64,000 nt of DNA from Mesostigma viride (taxonomy: Eukaryota; Streptophyta; Mesostigmatophyceae; Mesostigmatales; Mesostigmataceae). The notes below the pieces were generated by a model. It saw nothing but the letters and a program-made list of their open reading frames with translations. It had not been told where the DNA came from and made no database searches. The first letter of the stretch is position 1; each line of letters begins with the position of its first letter. This document shows positions 24,801 to 33,599 of the stretch, piece after piece. Where the stretch lies: assembly GCA_009746045.1 (NCBI GenBank), contig RPFO01000231.1, forward strand, positions 892,388 through 956,387. The letters are read 5' to 3'. Made by a program: the position numbers and the translations under genes.

Positions 24801-27800
24801 CTTGTGGGCGGTCACTGTATCCTATGATGGCAGGCACCGCGTACGTGCCCAAGCAAGCGGACAAGAACAAGAAGAAGAAAGCGGTGATGCAGCAGGAGAA
24901 GACGCTCGGTTGGGGTGAGTGGTCACACACCGACGGAACCATATTTCCTGCACTGCAAATGAGAGCAACACAAGCCAAGGAGCAAACCCGAGGCCTTGCA
25001 GCTGGGGAAAGGGTTGGCTTGGGATGAGCGGCCTCATTCCCTGTTGCGCTGAAGGCCTGGCGTGCGAGCATGTGCTGTCGCAGGCAGGCGGGATTGCGCA
25101 ACAGGAAAGGCACCGTCTGACGTTAAAGTGGTTGCCAGCCATTTCACATGATCCACTGCGCAGCCAGCGGAAGCCATGCGTAGGCAGGAAGGCATTCGCG
25201 CAACAGGGGAACGAACGTGGGTGGGGTGGGGTGGCCTTAAATTAAGGTCCTGATGATGCAAGGCAAATTGCCTTGGCAGGGGAAATGGTCATTGAGTAAT
25301 TGATGATCATGGACTGCGTCACGTGGGTACCAATAAAGGGACGTTTGACCCCAATACACGACGAGGAGGGTAGGAACGGCCGTGAGCGATATGACATCCA
25401 CGGCGGTGATCGGAATGACATGCATTGCACTGGGACCCGATTGCGTAACGTGCCATTGCAATATATGCCGGAAGGCAGTCGTGCACCTGGGCTATACGCT
25501 CGGACAAAGTGACCACCAACCACGATTTTTGCCCTTGTGTACGCTAGGCGCACCGGGCAGGGGCTTGCTGTGGCATGTGCATGCTATGCACAAGCACGTA
25601 CACTTTTAAAAACTCTAATGTCAAAGACCCCAGTCCTCGTCAAGCACAATCGTACTGCAGCAGGCACGTGCCTGCTGCGAACAAACCTGTGCGTGCTATG
25701 CACAAGCACGGGCGAGATGCCCGGAGCCTCTCTCCCCACTTCACGTTGTAAACTGGGGGTGGTCTCCCCGCTCTATTGTCGTAGCCCGTCCACTAACATC
25801 CTCTTCAGACACATACCAATCCTGCCGTTTGATACAAATATACTTTTTTAAAACATACCTCATAATTGGAAGTTTTACCTTTTGTGTTTCCTGGTTCTAC
25901 CTGGACTTGTCTCCCTGCCAGGTGGGTTCGATGACCGCGCCGAAAAGGTCCCTGGCACCGTCATCCTCAAGAACATGTTTTCGCCGGAGGAGCTCGACGT
26001 GAGTTGAGGCACGCAACCCATTGTATTTATTTTACGCTATATGTATTGTGTGGAGATATCCAGTAGTCTATAGATATCTGTATCTAAATCCTTGATGGTG
26101 TGGTCTCCTTGTAAGCGCTGGCCGTGCATTCATGCATGCGCATAGGTCATGCACAGGTCTAGTCTATGCAAGAGGGGCAGCGCCGGCGCCAAGTACTCCA
26201 GCATTTAGGTTTCTTTCCTTGGCACCGGCAGACTAGGCTGCGAGGCTCAACTTTGACAGATTAAGTTACCGACTGAAGCGGCGCGGCGCGGCGCGACGTT
26301 GAAAACAAGCGCCAAAACAGAACTTAATGCCACACATAGTGGGTGGCGCATATAGACCCAAAGACCAAAAACACAAACAAGTGACACGGCGTTGCGCCAA
26401 TGTCAACGGTCACAGAGACACGTCGAGCCAAATGTAAAGTGACCTTCGGCGTAACTCACGCCACATCTAAATCGAGAATATTCCGTCACACAAAGGGTGG
26501 GAGCTCATACCAGAATTAACTGCGGCCATGTTCCTAGGTGCTTCCGGCGGGCGCAATTAACAACGACGCAGCCCTAGTTAAATACCGTGAGCGTGTGCAA
26601 AATAAATAGGCCGAAAGCTAGCGAGTAGGGCACAAATTCTGATCCACACACATGACCAAGAGCTAGCTGGAGGGCAACAACTACAAACAGCAATAGATGT
26701 CAGAAATAGAGCGCATCGCTGCTCTAGTCACCAGTGAGGACTGGCACTGTGATGTGTGGCCTTTGATGGACGAAAGGCACTGCGGGGGTGCCTTGGCTCA
26801 CTGTGCTGACACCTGCCATGGAAGATTGGGGCGAAGGCCTGCCATCGACAACGCTGCGGGTGGCCACAAGAGTTATCGAAAGAGAGGGCCCGGCCTGGTG
26901 GCTGTTCATGGAACGGAATCAAAGCTTTTGTCTTTGGTCCTCGTTGACCGTGCGTGCGTGCGTGCGTCTCCGCGTCTCTGTCTTGGCCCCTTCATCGCCC
27001 CTTCATCATGGGCACAAACCGTGTGTATGCCCTCGGTGTAGGCATACTCGCAGAAGGACCCTTCGAAAGACCCACTTCAGGTTGTGACAGACGCAGCAGC
27101 TTCTGATGCATTGATGCCCAGTGATTGTCGCTACATGAAATAAAGACGTTGCCTGCGATACATGAAGGTATAGTCACCAGGTGTATGATGACTGGGTGTT
27201 TGCCCACCCGCTTCGATACGTCTTGTCATCATGCAAACTCCTGAACCCCCCCAGAAGGACCCGTCACTGCTCCCGGAGATCGAAGCGGATGTGGCGGCCG
27301 AGTGCGGCAAGCACGGGGAGATCCAGAGACTCAAGGTACGACAGTACCCTTGTGTTAACTTCGACTTAACGCACCTACTAATAGGTAGATAAAGACTAAA
27401 TTGGAGATACAGCGACTCAAGGTACGACAGTACCCTTGTGTTAACTTCGACTTAACGCACCTACTAATAGGTAGATAAAGACTAAATAGGATATACAGCG
27501 GCTCAAGGAACGATAATATAGCGGCACTTCAAGCGCCAATGAATTTATCGGTGATTCAGCGCAAATGTTTTTTATCGGTGCTTCAAGCGCCAGTGTTTTT
27601 ATCGGTGCTTCAAGCGCCAATGTTTTTATCGGTACTTCATGCGCCAATGTTTTTATCGGTACTTCATGCGCCAATGTTTTTATCGGTACTTCATGCGCCA
27701 ATGTTTTTATCTTTTTCCTGCGGTGCACCAGCTTGCTTATTGTGTTTCCGATGCAGCTGTGTGGGATCTCGTGAGTATCTTTTTTTTCGGATGTCGAAAT

Positions 27801-30257
27801 GGTTCAGAAGTTTTCCTGTGGGGGTCTTGTCCGGTAGCTGTGCCGGGTGCTGGAAAGGAACAGTAGCCGACTGTGTCTGAGGCAGGAGCGCATGACGCCA
27901 GTGTCGCCAGTGCCTCTTGTCCGGTAGGGGTCCTGCGTGCCTGTACTGTGGACTCGAGGCATGATTAAGGGGTCTACGGTACAGGTTCTGCGTGACCACG
28001 GGGCTGAAGGGTAGGGGTTCTATGGTACAGGTTATGGGGTCTGCAATGACCGCGGGAAGGCCCCCAGTTTGCCTAAATGAAGGCTTGCCCCCCTTTTAAG
28101 GAATATATATATATGTATGGAAAAATATGGGAAAATATCAAGGGAAGGTTGCGGTGATGCGGCCCCCTATGGCGCGCCCCCCTTTGATGCGCCCCCCTGT
28201 GATGCGTCCGATCTGTTTCTTTGGAGATCGTGCCGGGTGCCAGTAGTGAGGACATTCACATGATTTGCAGTCCTTGGGATCCATTCAAAAACACGATGAT
28301 CAACCAAAAACATTCTGTGATCGTTGTGAAGGCGTTGCAACGTTGCGAAAATGGTACAGTGAATGGATTGGTTTACAACAAGAATGGAAACAAACCCTTG
28401 GGGGTTGGCCTCGCCAAGCCATAGCATGGGACCCGCTGGTCACTATACTGGTCACTGTAACTGTTGGGTGGTTGTCTTGCGAAGCCCTCGTGCCGAGCCG
28501 GCGTCGGTAAACCCTTTTACAAATGCCGCAGTTGTATGGGTGGTGGAGTGGCCGGAAACGTTGGTCACGCCAAGGGGGGGGGGGAAACGGTGGGGAAAAC
28601 TCCTGGCCTGGACGCGTGTGGGGCGCAGTGGCCTCGCTCTGGAGGGCGCAGGGGCCTTGTGATAGGGTGACAATCCGCCTGGGAAGAAGCTGCCCTCGCG
28701 GTGTCTATCATATGCCCTCATATGTAACTATGCTAAAGTTAAAAACGGCAAGCGGTTCGTGCTTCTCCCATCACAGGTGTTCAAGGATAACGCGGAGGGT
28801 GTGATTTCCATCAAGTTCGCGGACAAGGCCTCGGTGAACAAATGCATCAGCGTCATGCACGGTCGTTGGTGAGTCGCCTTGTTAGCGAGCATGGCCTGAT
28901 GACCATCCAACCGCATTATCGAGAGTCTCAGAGTTGCACGGCTGCTGGTGAGTTGTAATTTCAGGGAGCATGGCCATTTATGCTTTCTCATCAACCAATT
29001 AGTGAACCCTAAGCGCGCAAGCCACCCGACAGTCACGTGACTGCGTCACGAGAGCACTACTTCTCAGTGAGTGGAAGTTGCGGGTCAGGCGGATGTGTGT
29101 TAAGGGTTATGTTACAGGGGGTGGCTTGCAATAAAGTCGGGGTATTCTCATACTGTGTTATCGAGGAGACATATTCATGATGATGAGCTTTGTCGCCGAG
29201 CACACATAGTGAGTACAGAATCGGTTTTCTCTGAATATAGTTTAATAAACGCATGCGGGAAAGATAGGGCCGCTATGTCTTGGCCTGCATGTGGAAGGCT
29301 GTCTGCGACATGGGCTGACTAATTCGATCTGTACAAAGGGTTTCATGTTCGCCTGAATTTTCCTTGGATGACCCGGTTGTCTATAAGGGTCGGTGGCTAT
29401 TAATTAGTGGTCCGAGAAAATTAATTGTAGTTTTTATACGACTTGCTTGCAAAGATTCGTATTTGGTTGCACCAGCTGAGATTAGCTGGGGACCTGTAGG
29501 GTCGGCTGGTTGCTTAACGAATCTTTGACTGATTTGGGTTCTTTAGTGAGTCGTCATGAATTATTTTATAGTGGATTCGGACCGGCCCAAGGGGTCGATG
29601 GGCGAGTTTTTATGTTTGTCAGTCTTGGGAACCTTGTACAACAACCTTGTACAACTACCTGTACGGTTAACGCACTATCCTGGGGGTGAGTGGCCACGTT
29701 GTTTGTAGTGGCGTTTTCAGCACTGTTCAGGCTGGCGCGTGACGCATGCCGGTGTTACTTAATTTAGGATGATGTCAGCTTGTGTGTCGGCGGACCATGC
29801 CTTAAGCAAGCTAGGCAGGCAATGATCCGCAATTGTATCTTTCCCCTCTCTCAACCCTGGAGGCTACTTGCTTCCGCGTGCGGATTGAGAAACCTTAAGG
29901 CCACTGTTAACTGCTGCATTTGTGGCAGGGCTCCAATTATTGTATTCAATCAAATGCTGGTCTTCTTGGGAGCTTAGTGATCTTAAGTATAATTGATTGA
30001 GTATTGTGACTAAATGGCTGCACTATTCCATGCTTGCTGGCCGTTACGTTGGCGCACTAGCTAAGCGCAGCATGAAGGCGCTGACCGCATCTGAATGGTT
30101 TCTTGTATTGTTGGCAACATCCACTTTCGTGCTCAGGTTTGGAGGCCGGAAAATCGCCGCGTTGGAGTATGATGGCGTCACAAATTATGCCGTTGAAACC
30201 GCGGAGCAGCAGGCCGCGAGGCTGGAGAAGTACTTGCGAGAGTTGGAGGGTCGGTAG
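14040..30257 (+). CDS. HTATSF1/CUS2/ELF9-type U2 snRNP splicing factor, GYF-RRM-UHM protein
   Basis: Exons: 14040-14208, 15254-15927, 17215-17640, 19568-19663, 19963-20001, 20873-20962, 22986-23091, 24834-24914, 25922-25998, 27255-27335, 28777-28868, 30137-30257. They total 2052 nt, 683 residues, ending in TAG with consistent phases. Residues 37-78 form a GYF-like domain ([15 protein letters not shown] through LWCDGMAEW). Residue 263 on has [19 protein letters not shown], a signature of Tat-SF1 relatives. Residues 282-423 are charged Lys/Glu/Gly-rich linker. RRM1 spans about 439-533 (RNP2 VYVNGLP, RNP1 KGDGLVTY), followed by the Tat-SF1-type KFEQKG and Lys-rich segment. RRM2 spans about 570-655 and is a U2AF-homology motif with the Arg-X-Phe loop (RWF, 643-645) and an acidic helix (EIEADV). 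Relatives bind SF3B1 ULMs and chaperone the U2 snRNP in the nucleus. There is no long acidic tail as in the human protein. An in-frame upstream ATG at 13980 is possible. Confidence 0.9.
14480..14620 (+). repeat. Duplication of a 70-bp segment in intron 1 of the HTATSF1-like gene
   Basis: The sequence caccgctacctagcccgagg with about 50 following bases occurs twice in succession (about 14500 and 14568). A second short duplication (gcggtttaccaagagaaatg) lies at about 14738 and 14786. The rest of intron 1 (14209-15253) shows no gene. Confidence 0.75.
15134..15253 (+). promoter_or_regulatory. Long C-rich polypyrimidine tract before exon 2 acceptor
   Basis: About 120 bp that is almost entirely C and T, ending in CCCCCCAG immediately before exon 2 at 15254. 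It is an unusually long and C-dominated polypyrimidine tract for the 3' splice site. Confidence 0.7.
16292..17040 (+). repeat. 92-bp satellite, 8 copies, in intron 2
   Basis: Copies start at 16292, 16384, 16476, 16568, 16660, 16752, 16844 and 16936 (the last ones shortened and diverged). Copies are almost identical, with one alternating acat/acgt site, so amplification is recent. Repeated open frames across it are shadows. Confidence 0.95.
17762..19205 (+). repeat. 82-bp satellite, about 17 copies, in intron 3
   Basis: The unit holds gctatgcatatggtttctat, ggatctactagctagga and a cttaaatatgattg segment. Starts at 17764, 17846 and 17928 show the 82-bp period. One unit near 18650-18670 is internally deleted. 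The array fills most of intron 3 (17641-19567). Confidence 0.95.
20647..20711 (+). repeat. (AC)n microsatellite in intron 5
   Basis: A 65-bp AC run in the intron between exons 5 and 6 of the HTATSF1-like gene. The rest of that intron (20002-20872) carries no recognisable feature. Confidence 0.95.
21580..21960 (+). repeat. 18-bp array followed by (CT)n(CG)n(CT)n(GT)n tract in intron 6
   Basis: 21580-21790 is an array of about ten units of gtggcagcggcgatgcgt. It is followed at 21808-21960 by CT repeats, 34 bp of alternating CG, more CT with a C14 run, and a GT repeat. Alternating CG and GT tracts favour Z-DNA, and the mirror-symmetric CT blocks could form H-DNA. Confidence 0.9.
22420..22985 (+). 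repeat. Intron 6 3' part: simple repeats and inverted copies of the cgtgtggcagcag motif
   Basis: Contains ccacgggcaactagcca-like repeats (22411-22510), a (CA)n(CG)n(CA)n block and a (CCCG)n run at 22750-22825. Four copies of gctgctgccacac follow at about 22842-22985, which are reverse complements of the gtggcagcagc units at 21580-21620. The intron ends are therefore inverted repeats of each other and could pair. Confidence 0.7.
23070..24090 (+). repeat. Copies of exon 7 end plus GC donor flanking a 60-bp satellite
   Basis: Exon 7 ends GAGCAGAAAG then GCACGT (donor at 23092). Related copies lie at 23131-23165 (gacagaaagcacgtgc...) and 24038-24089 (aggccagattggatcagaaa then ggcatg...), the latter also matching the exon's AAGGCCAAGTTTGAGC. 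The copies bracket the 60-bp satellite. Confidence 0.7.
23171..24035 (+). repeat. 60-bp satellite, about 14 copies, in intron 7
   Basis: The unit includes ttggatcgcctggctttgtt, ggtccaaagggccacgctt and a cgactatgttattgtat segment. Two units are shortened by 15 bp in the same place (gctctaccaaagggcc, at about 23192 and 23727). All three forward frames stay open for up to about 400 codons, but these are not genes. Confidence 0.95.
24162..24360 (+). repeat. 33-bp tandem repeat, 6 copies, in intron 7
   Basis: Six nearly identical units containing gggaatagggaatcgatcag and cccagctacctta, directly after the 60-bp satellite. The remainder of intron 7 to 24833 shows no gene. Confidence 0.95.
24889..25030 (+). 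repeat. Diverged copy of exon 8 end and donor in intron 8
   Basis: The exon 8 end and donor (24889-24922, gcagcaggagaagac... then GTGAGTGG) resembles 25000-25030 (gcagctggggaaag... then ATGAGCGG), about 108 bp further on. The copy has lost its GT. This alignment is weaker than the other exon-edge duplications. Confidence 0.45.
25031..25921 (+). other. Intron 8 remainder, no gene seen
   Basis: Unique-looking sequence with no satellite, transposon motif or coding exon that I can support, ending in the acceptor before exon 9 at 25922. Confidence 0.6.
25999..27254 (+). other. Intron 9, no gene seen
   Basis: A 1.26-kb intron with little repeated sequence apart from a gcgtgcgtgcgtg run near 26951. 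No supported coding or RNA feature. Confidence 0.6.
27318..27507 (+). repeat. Three 86-bp units copying exon 10 end and donor
   Basis: GAGATCCAGAGACTCAAG at 27318-27335 is followed by the true donor GTACGA. It recurs as gagatacagcgactcaag at 27404-27421 with a perfect GTACGACAG donor, and as a third copy ending at 27507 with the donor changed to GAACGA. The spacing is exactly 86 bp twice, and the intron sequence between copies is also shared. Confidence 0.9.
27520..27716 (+). repeat. 27-bp tandem repeat, about 7 copies, in intron 10
   Basis: The unit tgtttttatcggtacttcat plus gcgccaa recurs every 27 bp with minor changes. It lies just after the 86-bp exon-edge repeats. The remainder of intron 10 to 28776 shows no supported gene. 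Confidence 0.9.
28857..28975 (+). repeat. Duplicated exon 11 end and donor
   Basis: gcacggtcgttg (28857-28868) followed by the true donor GTGAGT recurs as gcacggctgctg (28936-28947) followed by GTGAGT, 79 bp on. In both copies the motif (c/g)gagcatggcc follows in the intron. The decoy donor is as good a match to the consensus as the real one. Confidence 0.85.
29030..29075 (-). mobile_element. Relic of the LINE family A 3' end in intron 11
   Basis: gtcacgtgactgcgtcacga followed by gagca and a tctcagtg segment matches, on the minus strand, the hairpin 3' end of family A seen at 37260-37310 and 30900-31030. Only about 45 bp survive. The rest of intron 11 (28976-30136) contains nothing else I can identify. 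Confidence 0.6.
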
Positions 30258-30890
30258 TGCCTGCACTGGTGGTGCAGCAGTTTAGCTGGTGAAAAAATGG
30301 CTCCGAGTTAGGAGTGGGAGTGGGAGTGGGAGTGGCAGTGGCAGTGGGAGTGGGAGTGGGAGTGGGCGTGGGAGTGGGAGTGGCAGTGGGAGTGGGAGTG
30401 GGAGTGGGAGTGGGAGTGGGAGTGGGAGTGGGAGTGGGAGTGGGAGTGGGAGTGGGAGTGGGAGTGGGAGTGGGAGTGGGAGTGGGAGTGGGAGTGGGAG
30501 TGGGAGTGGGAGTGGGAGTGGGAGTGGGAGTGGGAGTGGGAGTGGGAATGGGAGTTGGAGTGGGAATGGGAGTTGGAGTTGGAGTTGGAGTTGGAAAGGG
30601 GCATGCGGCTCAGATTAAATATGAGGTATACCTCCAGCGATATATCTGGGATTGGAATGGTACAGCCATTGGGAGTACTGTACGACGGTTATGTACGAAG
30701 TTCCCGGTCAGGGAAGCGGATTTTACATCTCACCTTACATGGACAAGGGCGCGGGTACGCGACGCGATGTCGTAAAATGGCTCACAAAAAAGGAACCGAG
30801 GCGACTATTTGGCGCCGCGTCGGTCGTGACGTTGTTTGCACCGTTGGATCCGCATCTACGGCGTTTGTGGACCTTGTTTCGAAACCCGGT
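30258..30890 (+). other. Downstream region of the HTATSF1-like gene with (GGGAGT)n array
   Basis: After the stop codon lies a hexanucleotide GGGAGT array (about 30310-30595, roughly 47 units with GCAGT and GTTGGA variants), probably in the 3' UTR or just beyond. 30600-30890 is non-repetitive with a short open frame (30652-30897) that has no motif I recognise. No polyadenylation signal can be placed with confidence. Confidence 0.6.
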
Positions 30891-31750
30891 CGATTAATTA
30901 ATTAATAGACACGTGGCTGCGTCACGTGAGCATAAGTCCTCAGTGGGAGGGGAACATGGGATTAATTAATTAATTAATAGACACGTGACTGCGTCACGCG
31001 AGCATAAGTCCTCAGTGGGAGGGGAACATGGGATGGAATGGATGGTGTAAGCTATCTAGGTCCTAGTTACAGGGGCGTGGGCACCGCGGCCCGAATCGCT
31101 ATGAATGCCATACGCGGTCACACGCGGAGCCCCCACAGACTTGGGGGTGGTCTCCTTCATCACTACTTGCCATCTATCCTTGCGTACCATCTGCCTCCAT
31201 GTTACAGACAAGCCAGGAGGCTGCCCGGGCGTGAGCCCGTCGCGTCGAGTGTAGCACATGTCCATGCCGAGTCTATCACGAAAAGTCCACGGGTGGCGGC
31301 CCTGCCGCGCGTGGCCTGGGGCACGCCAGGTGAGGACATAACGCCCAGGCTGGGCGGGTTTGGTGCCAGCTAGTCTATCTGATGTGTCTACCTGATCTGT
31401 GCGGGCCAGGTGCCCGGCTAGGCCCAGGCGCCTGTGCCTAATAATGTGGGAAACATAGATAGGGCAAATCAGCGTACAAATCCTCATTACTAACCAAAGG
31501 GGGTGTGCAAACCAAAGGGGATGTTAAGGGCCTTGCGCAGCATCTTGGTGACGGTGCCGTCGAGTCGTTGCTCCAGCTCCTGCGTCAGTGTCCAGGTCTC
31601 GGCGCCGTAGGTCAGGATCGTCAGAATGACGACCTTGAAGAGGTCACGCTTGACGATCCGAGGTAGGGCGGGGTTGCTGCACCAGCGGCGGTGGTCATGG
31701 AGGTGCGCCCATGGGGAACATGGGATGGAATGGATTATGTAAGCTATCTT
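30891..31750 (-). mobile_element. Stacked 3' fragments of LINE family A, inverted
   Basis: Three pieces on the minus strand share the family A 3' end: a 65-bp stub (30891-30957), a longer copy from about 30958 to 31715 that includes the ORF2 C-terminal coding sequence (RRLGLAGHLARTDQ), and a short stub at about 31711-31750. Each starts at the (TTAA)n tail. They lie immediately upstream of the full family A copy in opposite orientation. Confidence 0.8.
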
Positions 31751-31780
31751 CCGACACATGCGCGGGGGATGTGACGGAAT

Positions 31781-32115
31781 GCAATATACGAGAATGCTCA
31801 TAACTTTTGACTCCGGCCATGAAATTTTATCGGGTTGGTTGCATTAGACTCGTCTTTTGAAGACGAACACGCTGATATAATTTTCTACAGCTATCGCTCA
31901 ATATTTCCGAAGATACCGCCACCGCCCTGCCCAGCAAATATCGCTGTTGCAATATACGAGAATGCTCATAACTTTTGACTCCGGCCATGAAATTTCATCG
32001 GGTTGGTTGCATTAGACTCGTCTTTTGAAGACGAACACGCTGATATAATTTTCTACAGCTATCGCTCAATATTTCCGAAGATACCGGCACCGCCCTGCCC
32101 AGCAAATATCGCTGT
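31781..32115 (+). promoter_or_regulatory. Two tandem 168-bp 5' UTR monomers of LINE family A
   Basis: gcaatatacgagaatgctca starts at 31781 and again at 31949, and the two units are almost identical up to ORF1. Tandem 5' monomers in other LINEs (mouse L1) carry the internal promoter, so the same role is inferred here. The family B element at 38618 has a related single unit. Confidence 0.75.
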
Positions 32116-32129
32116 TTTTTCAGCTCGAT

Positions 32130-33599
32130 ATGGCGGAATACGACTCATCCCAGCAATCACAAGCGTCCGCGGCCCTGCACCAACTCGCTGATGAAGCCAT
32201 GGCGTCATTGGAAACACCCTTGCACGCTATGCCGGACGCCACTGTCAGCATCCAGCCGCTCCACTCCACCGCTCCGCCGAACAGCGACCCTGCCATGGAT
32301 ACCCGCGAGGAGGCCTTTTCTGCCGAGGAAGCTGCCGCATTTTTACCTGGCAAATGGCCAGGCCTTAACGCCATCATGCGCCTGTCCCGAGCTGCCGCCC
32401 TCACCATCCTGCACCTGGCTGCCGAGAAAAAGTGCGAGATCCGGGACTGCAACCAACAGGTTACCCACCTGTCGGACTTTCTCCACGACGACCCCGACGA
32501 CACTGACCTCTGCCTCGCAGTCTGGTGGACGTGCTCCCGTCTTTCCGACAGCGCCCTTGAGCGCTTTGTCATGGCCTCTCTGGACCTGGGAGCCGACCCC
32601 ACTGTTGCGGCCGCCATCAACATCACCGCCAAGCAAGTCGCCAATACCTGCTTCGATCGCCTCCCTCCCCTCCTCAACGCTGCCCTCAACCCTGTCCACA
32701 ACCACCTCGCCACCCACCACGCCCATTCCTCACACGCCGACACCTCCATCCACTCCGCCATCACCCACATTGCAGCAGGGCTGCAGCAGCAGCAGCAGCT
32801 CCTCCACCAGCTCCAGCAACAACTTGCCGCCTCCATAACTCCTGCCAAGACCACCTATGCCGCCACGCTTCAGAACCCTACGGAGCTCATCAACGAAATC
32901 AAAACAGCCGTCAAGGCCAGCACAAGGGATGCTATGCACGAACCCATTCGCTCATGCAGTATTGTGGTACGTGGCGTCCCCTCGAACGTCAACGATGCAC
33001 GCCTGGGCACCTACCTCCGGGGCGACCCCTTCCTGGGGAAGCTCGGCGTGGCCCAAAGCGTCGTCATCAAAACGGCACGACGGCTCGGCGGCCCCACCGC
33101 CCCTGTCTTGGTGGAATTCCACCGCAAGGAGGACAAACTGCAGGTGCAGAAGGCCCGCCGGAACCTCCACGATACCCAACTGAGCATCGACGATTACTAT
33201 ACCCCGGAGCAGCTTGAGGCCCGGGCTGCCGCTTTGAACCGGCCGGAGGTCCACGAGGCTCGGGCAGCCAAGCAGGCCAACCCGCAACTACGGTGCAGCA
33301 TCTATGCCCGCCTCTTTAATGGCGTCTTCATCGTCCGCATTAACGGCCAGGACCTTCCTCCAATGACGGCGACCCCCATGGATACCGCCGTGCCAGCGCC
33401 CCAGCCCCCTGCTCGGCCCCCGCCGTCACCGCCATCGCCACCGGCATCGACGGTCACCTGCTCCCCAGCACGTGTGGGGATCCGCCGGGGCAACTTCAGC
33501 TCAGGTATGGCTGCCAGGCTTGGCCGTCCCCCTAATAAATTCGTTCGCTTTGCACCTGAGCCGGAGCCCGCGCTGCGAACCCTTCTCTCCTATCAATGA
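32130..33599 (+). CDS. LINE family A ORF1 protein (L1 ORF1p-like)
   Basis: 489 residues from ATG 32130. The N half is Ala/Gln/His-rich with a poly-Gln stretch (LQQQQQLLHQLQQQL) suggesting a coiled coil. The C half has an RRM-like segment (SIVVRGVPSNVNDARLGTYL through APVLVEFHRKEDKLQVQKARR), followed by ARLFNGVFIVRINGQ and a Pro-rich end, as in nucleic-acid-chaperone ORF1 proteins. It would package the element RNA. Its TGA stop (33597-33599) overlaps the ORF2 ATG (33596-33598). Confidence 0.85.
   Translation: MAEYDSSQQSQASAALHQLADEAMASLETPLHAMPDATVSIQPLHSTAPPNSDPAMDTREEAFSAEEAAAFLPGKWPGLNAIMRLSRAAALTILHLAAEKKCEIRDCNQQVTHLSDFLHDDPDDTDLCLAVWWTCSRLSDSALERFVMASLDLGADPTVAAAINITAKQVANTCFDRLPPLLNAALNPVHNHLATHHAHSSHADTSIHSAITHIAAGLQQQQQLLHQLQQQLAASITPAKTTYAATLQNPTELINEIKTAVKASTRDAMHEPIRSCSIVVRGVPSNVNDARLGTYLRGDPFLGKLGVAQSVVIKTARRLGGPTAPVLVEFHRKEDKLQVQKARRNLHDTQLSIDDYYTPEQLEARAAALNRPEVHEARAAKQANPQLRCSIYARLFNGVFIVRINGQDLPPMTATPMDTAVPAPQPPARPPPSPPSPPASTVTCSPARVGIRRGNFSSGMAARLGRPPNKFVRFAPEPEPALRTLLSYQ

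Noticed and set aside
30310-30595. Telomeric (TTAGGG)n-type array
   Set aside because: The unit is GGGAGT, not TTAGGG or TTTAGGG, and the position is next to a stop codon, not a chromosome end.
30652-30897. Short frame downstream of the splicing-factor gene as a gene
   Set aside because: 81 codons, no recognisable motif, ends at the LINE tail. Kept only as an unassigned stretch.
32120-32854. 244-codon minus-strand frame over LINE ORF1
   Set aside because: Antisense shadow of ORF1; Cys/Trp/Arg-rich with no domain.
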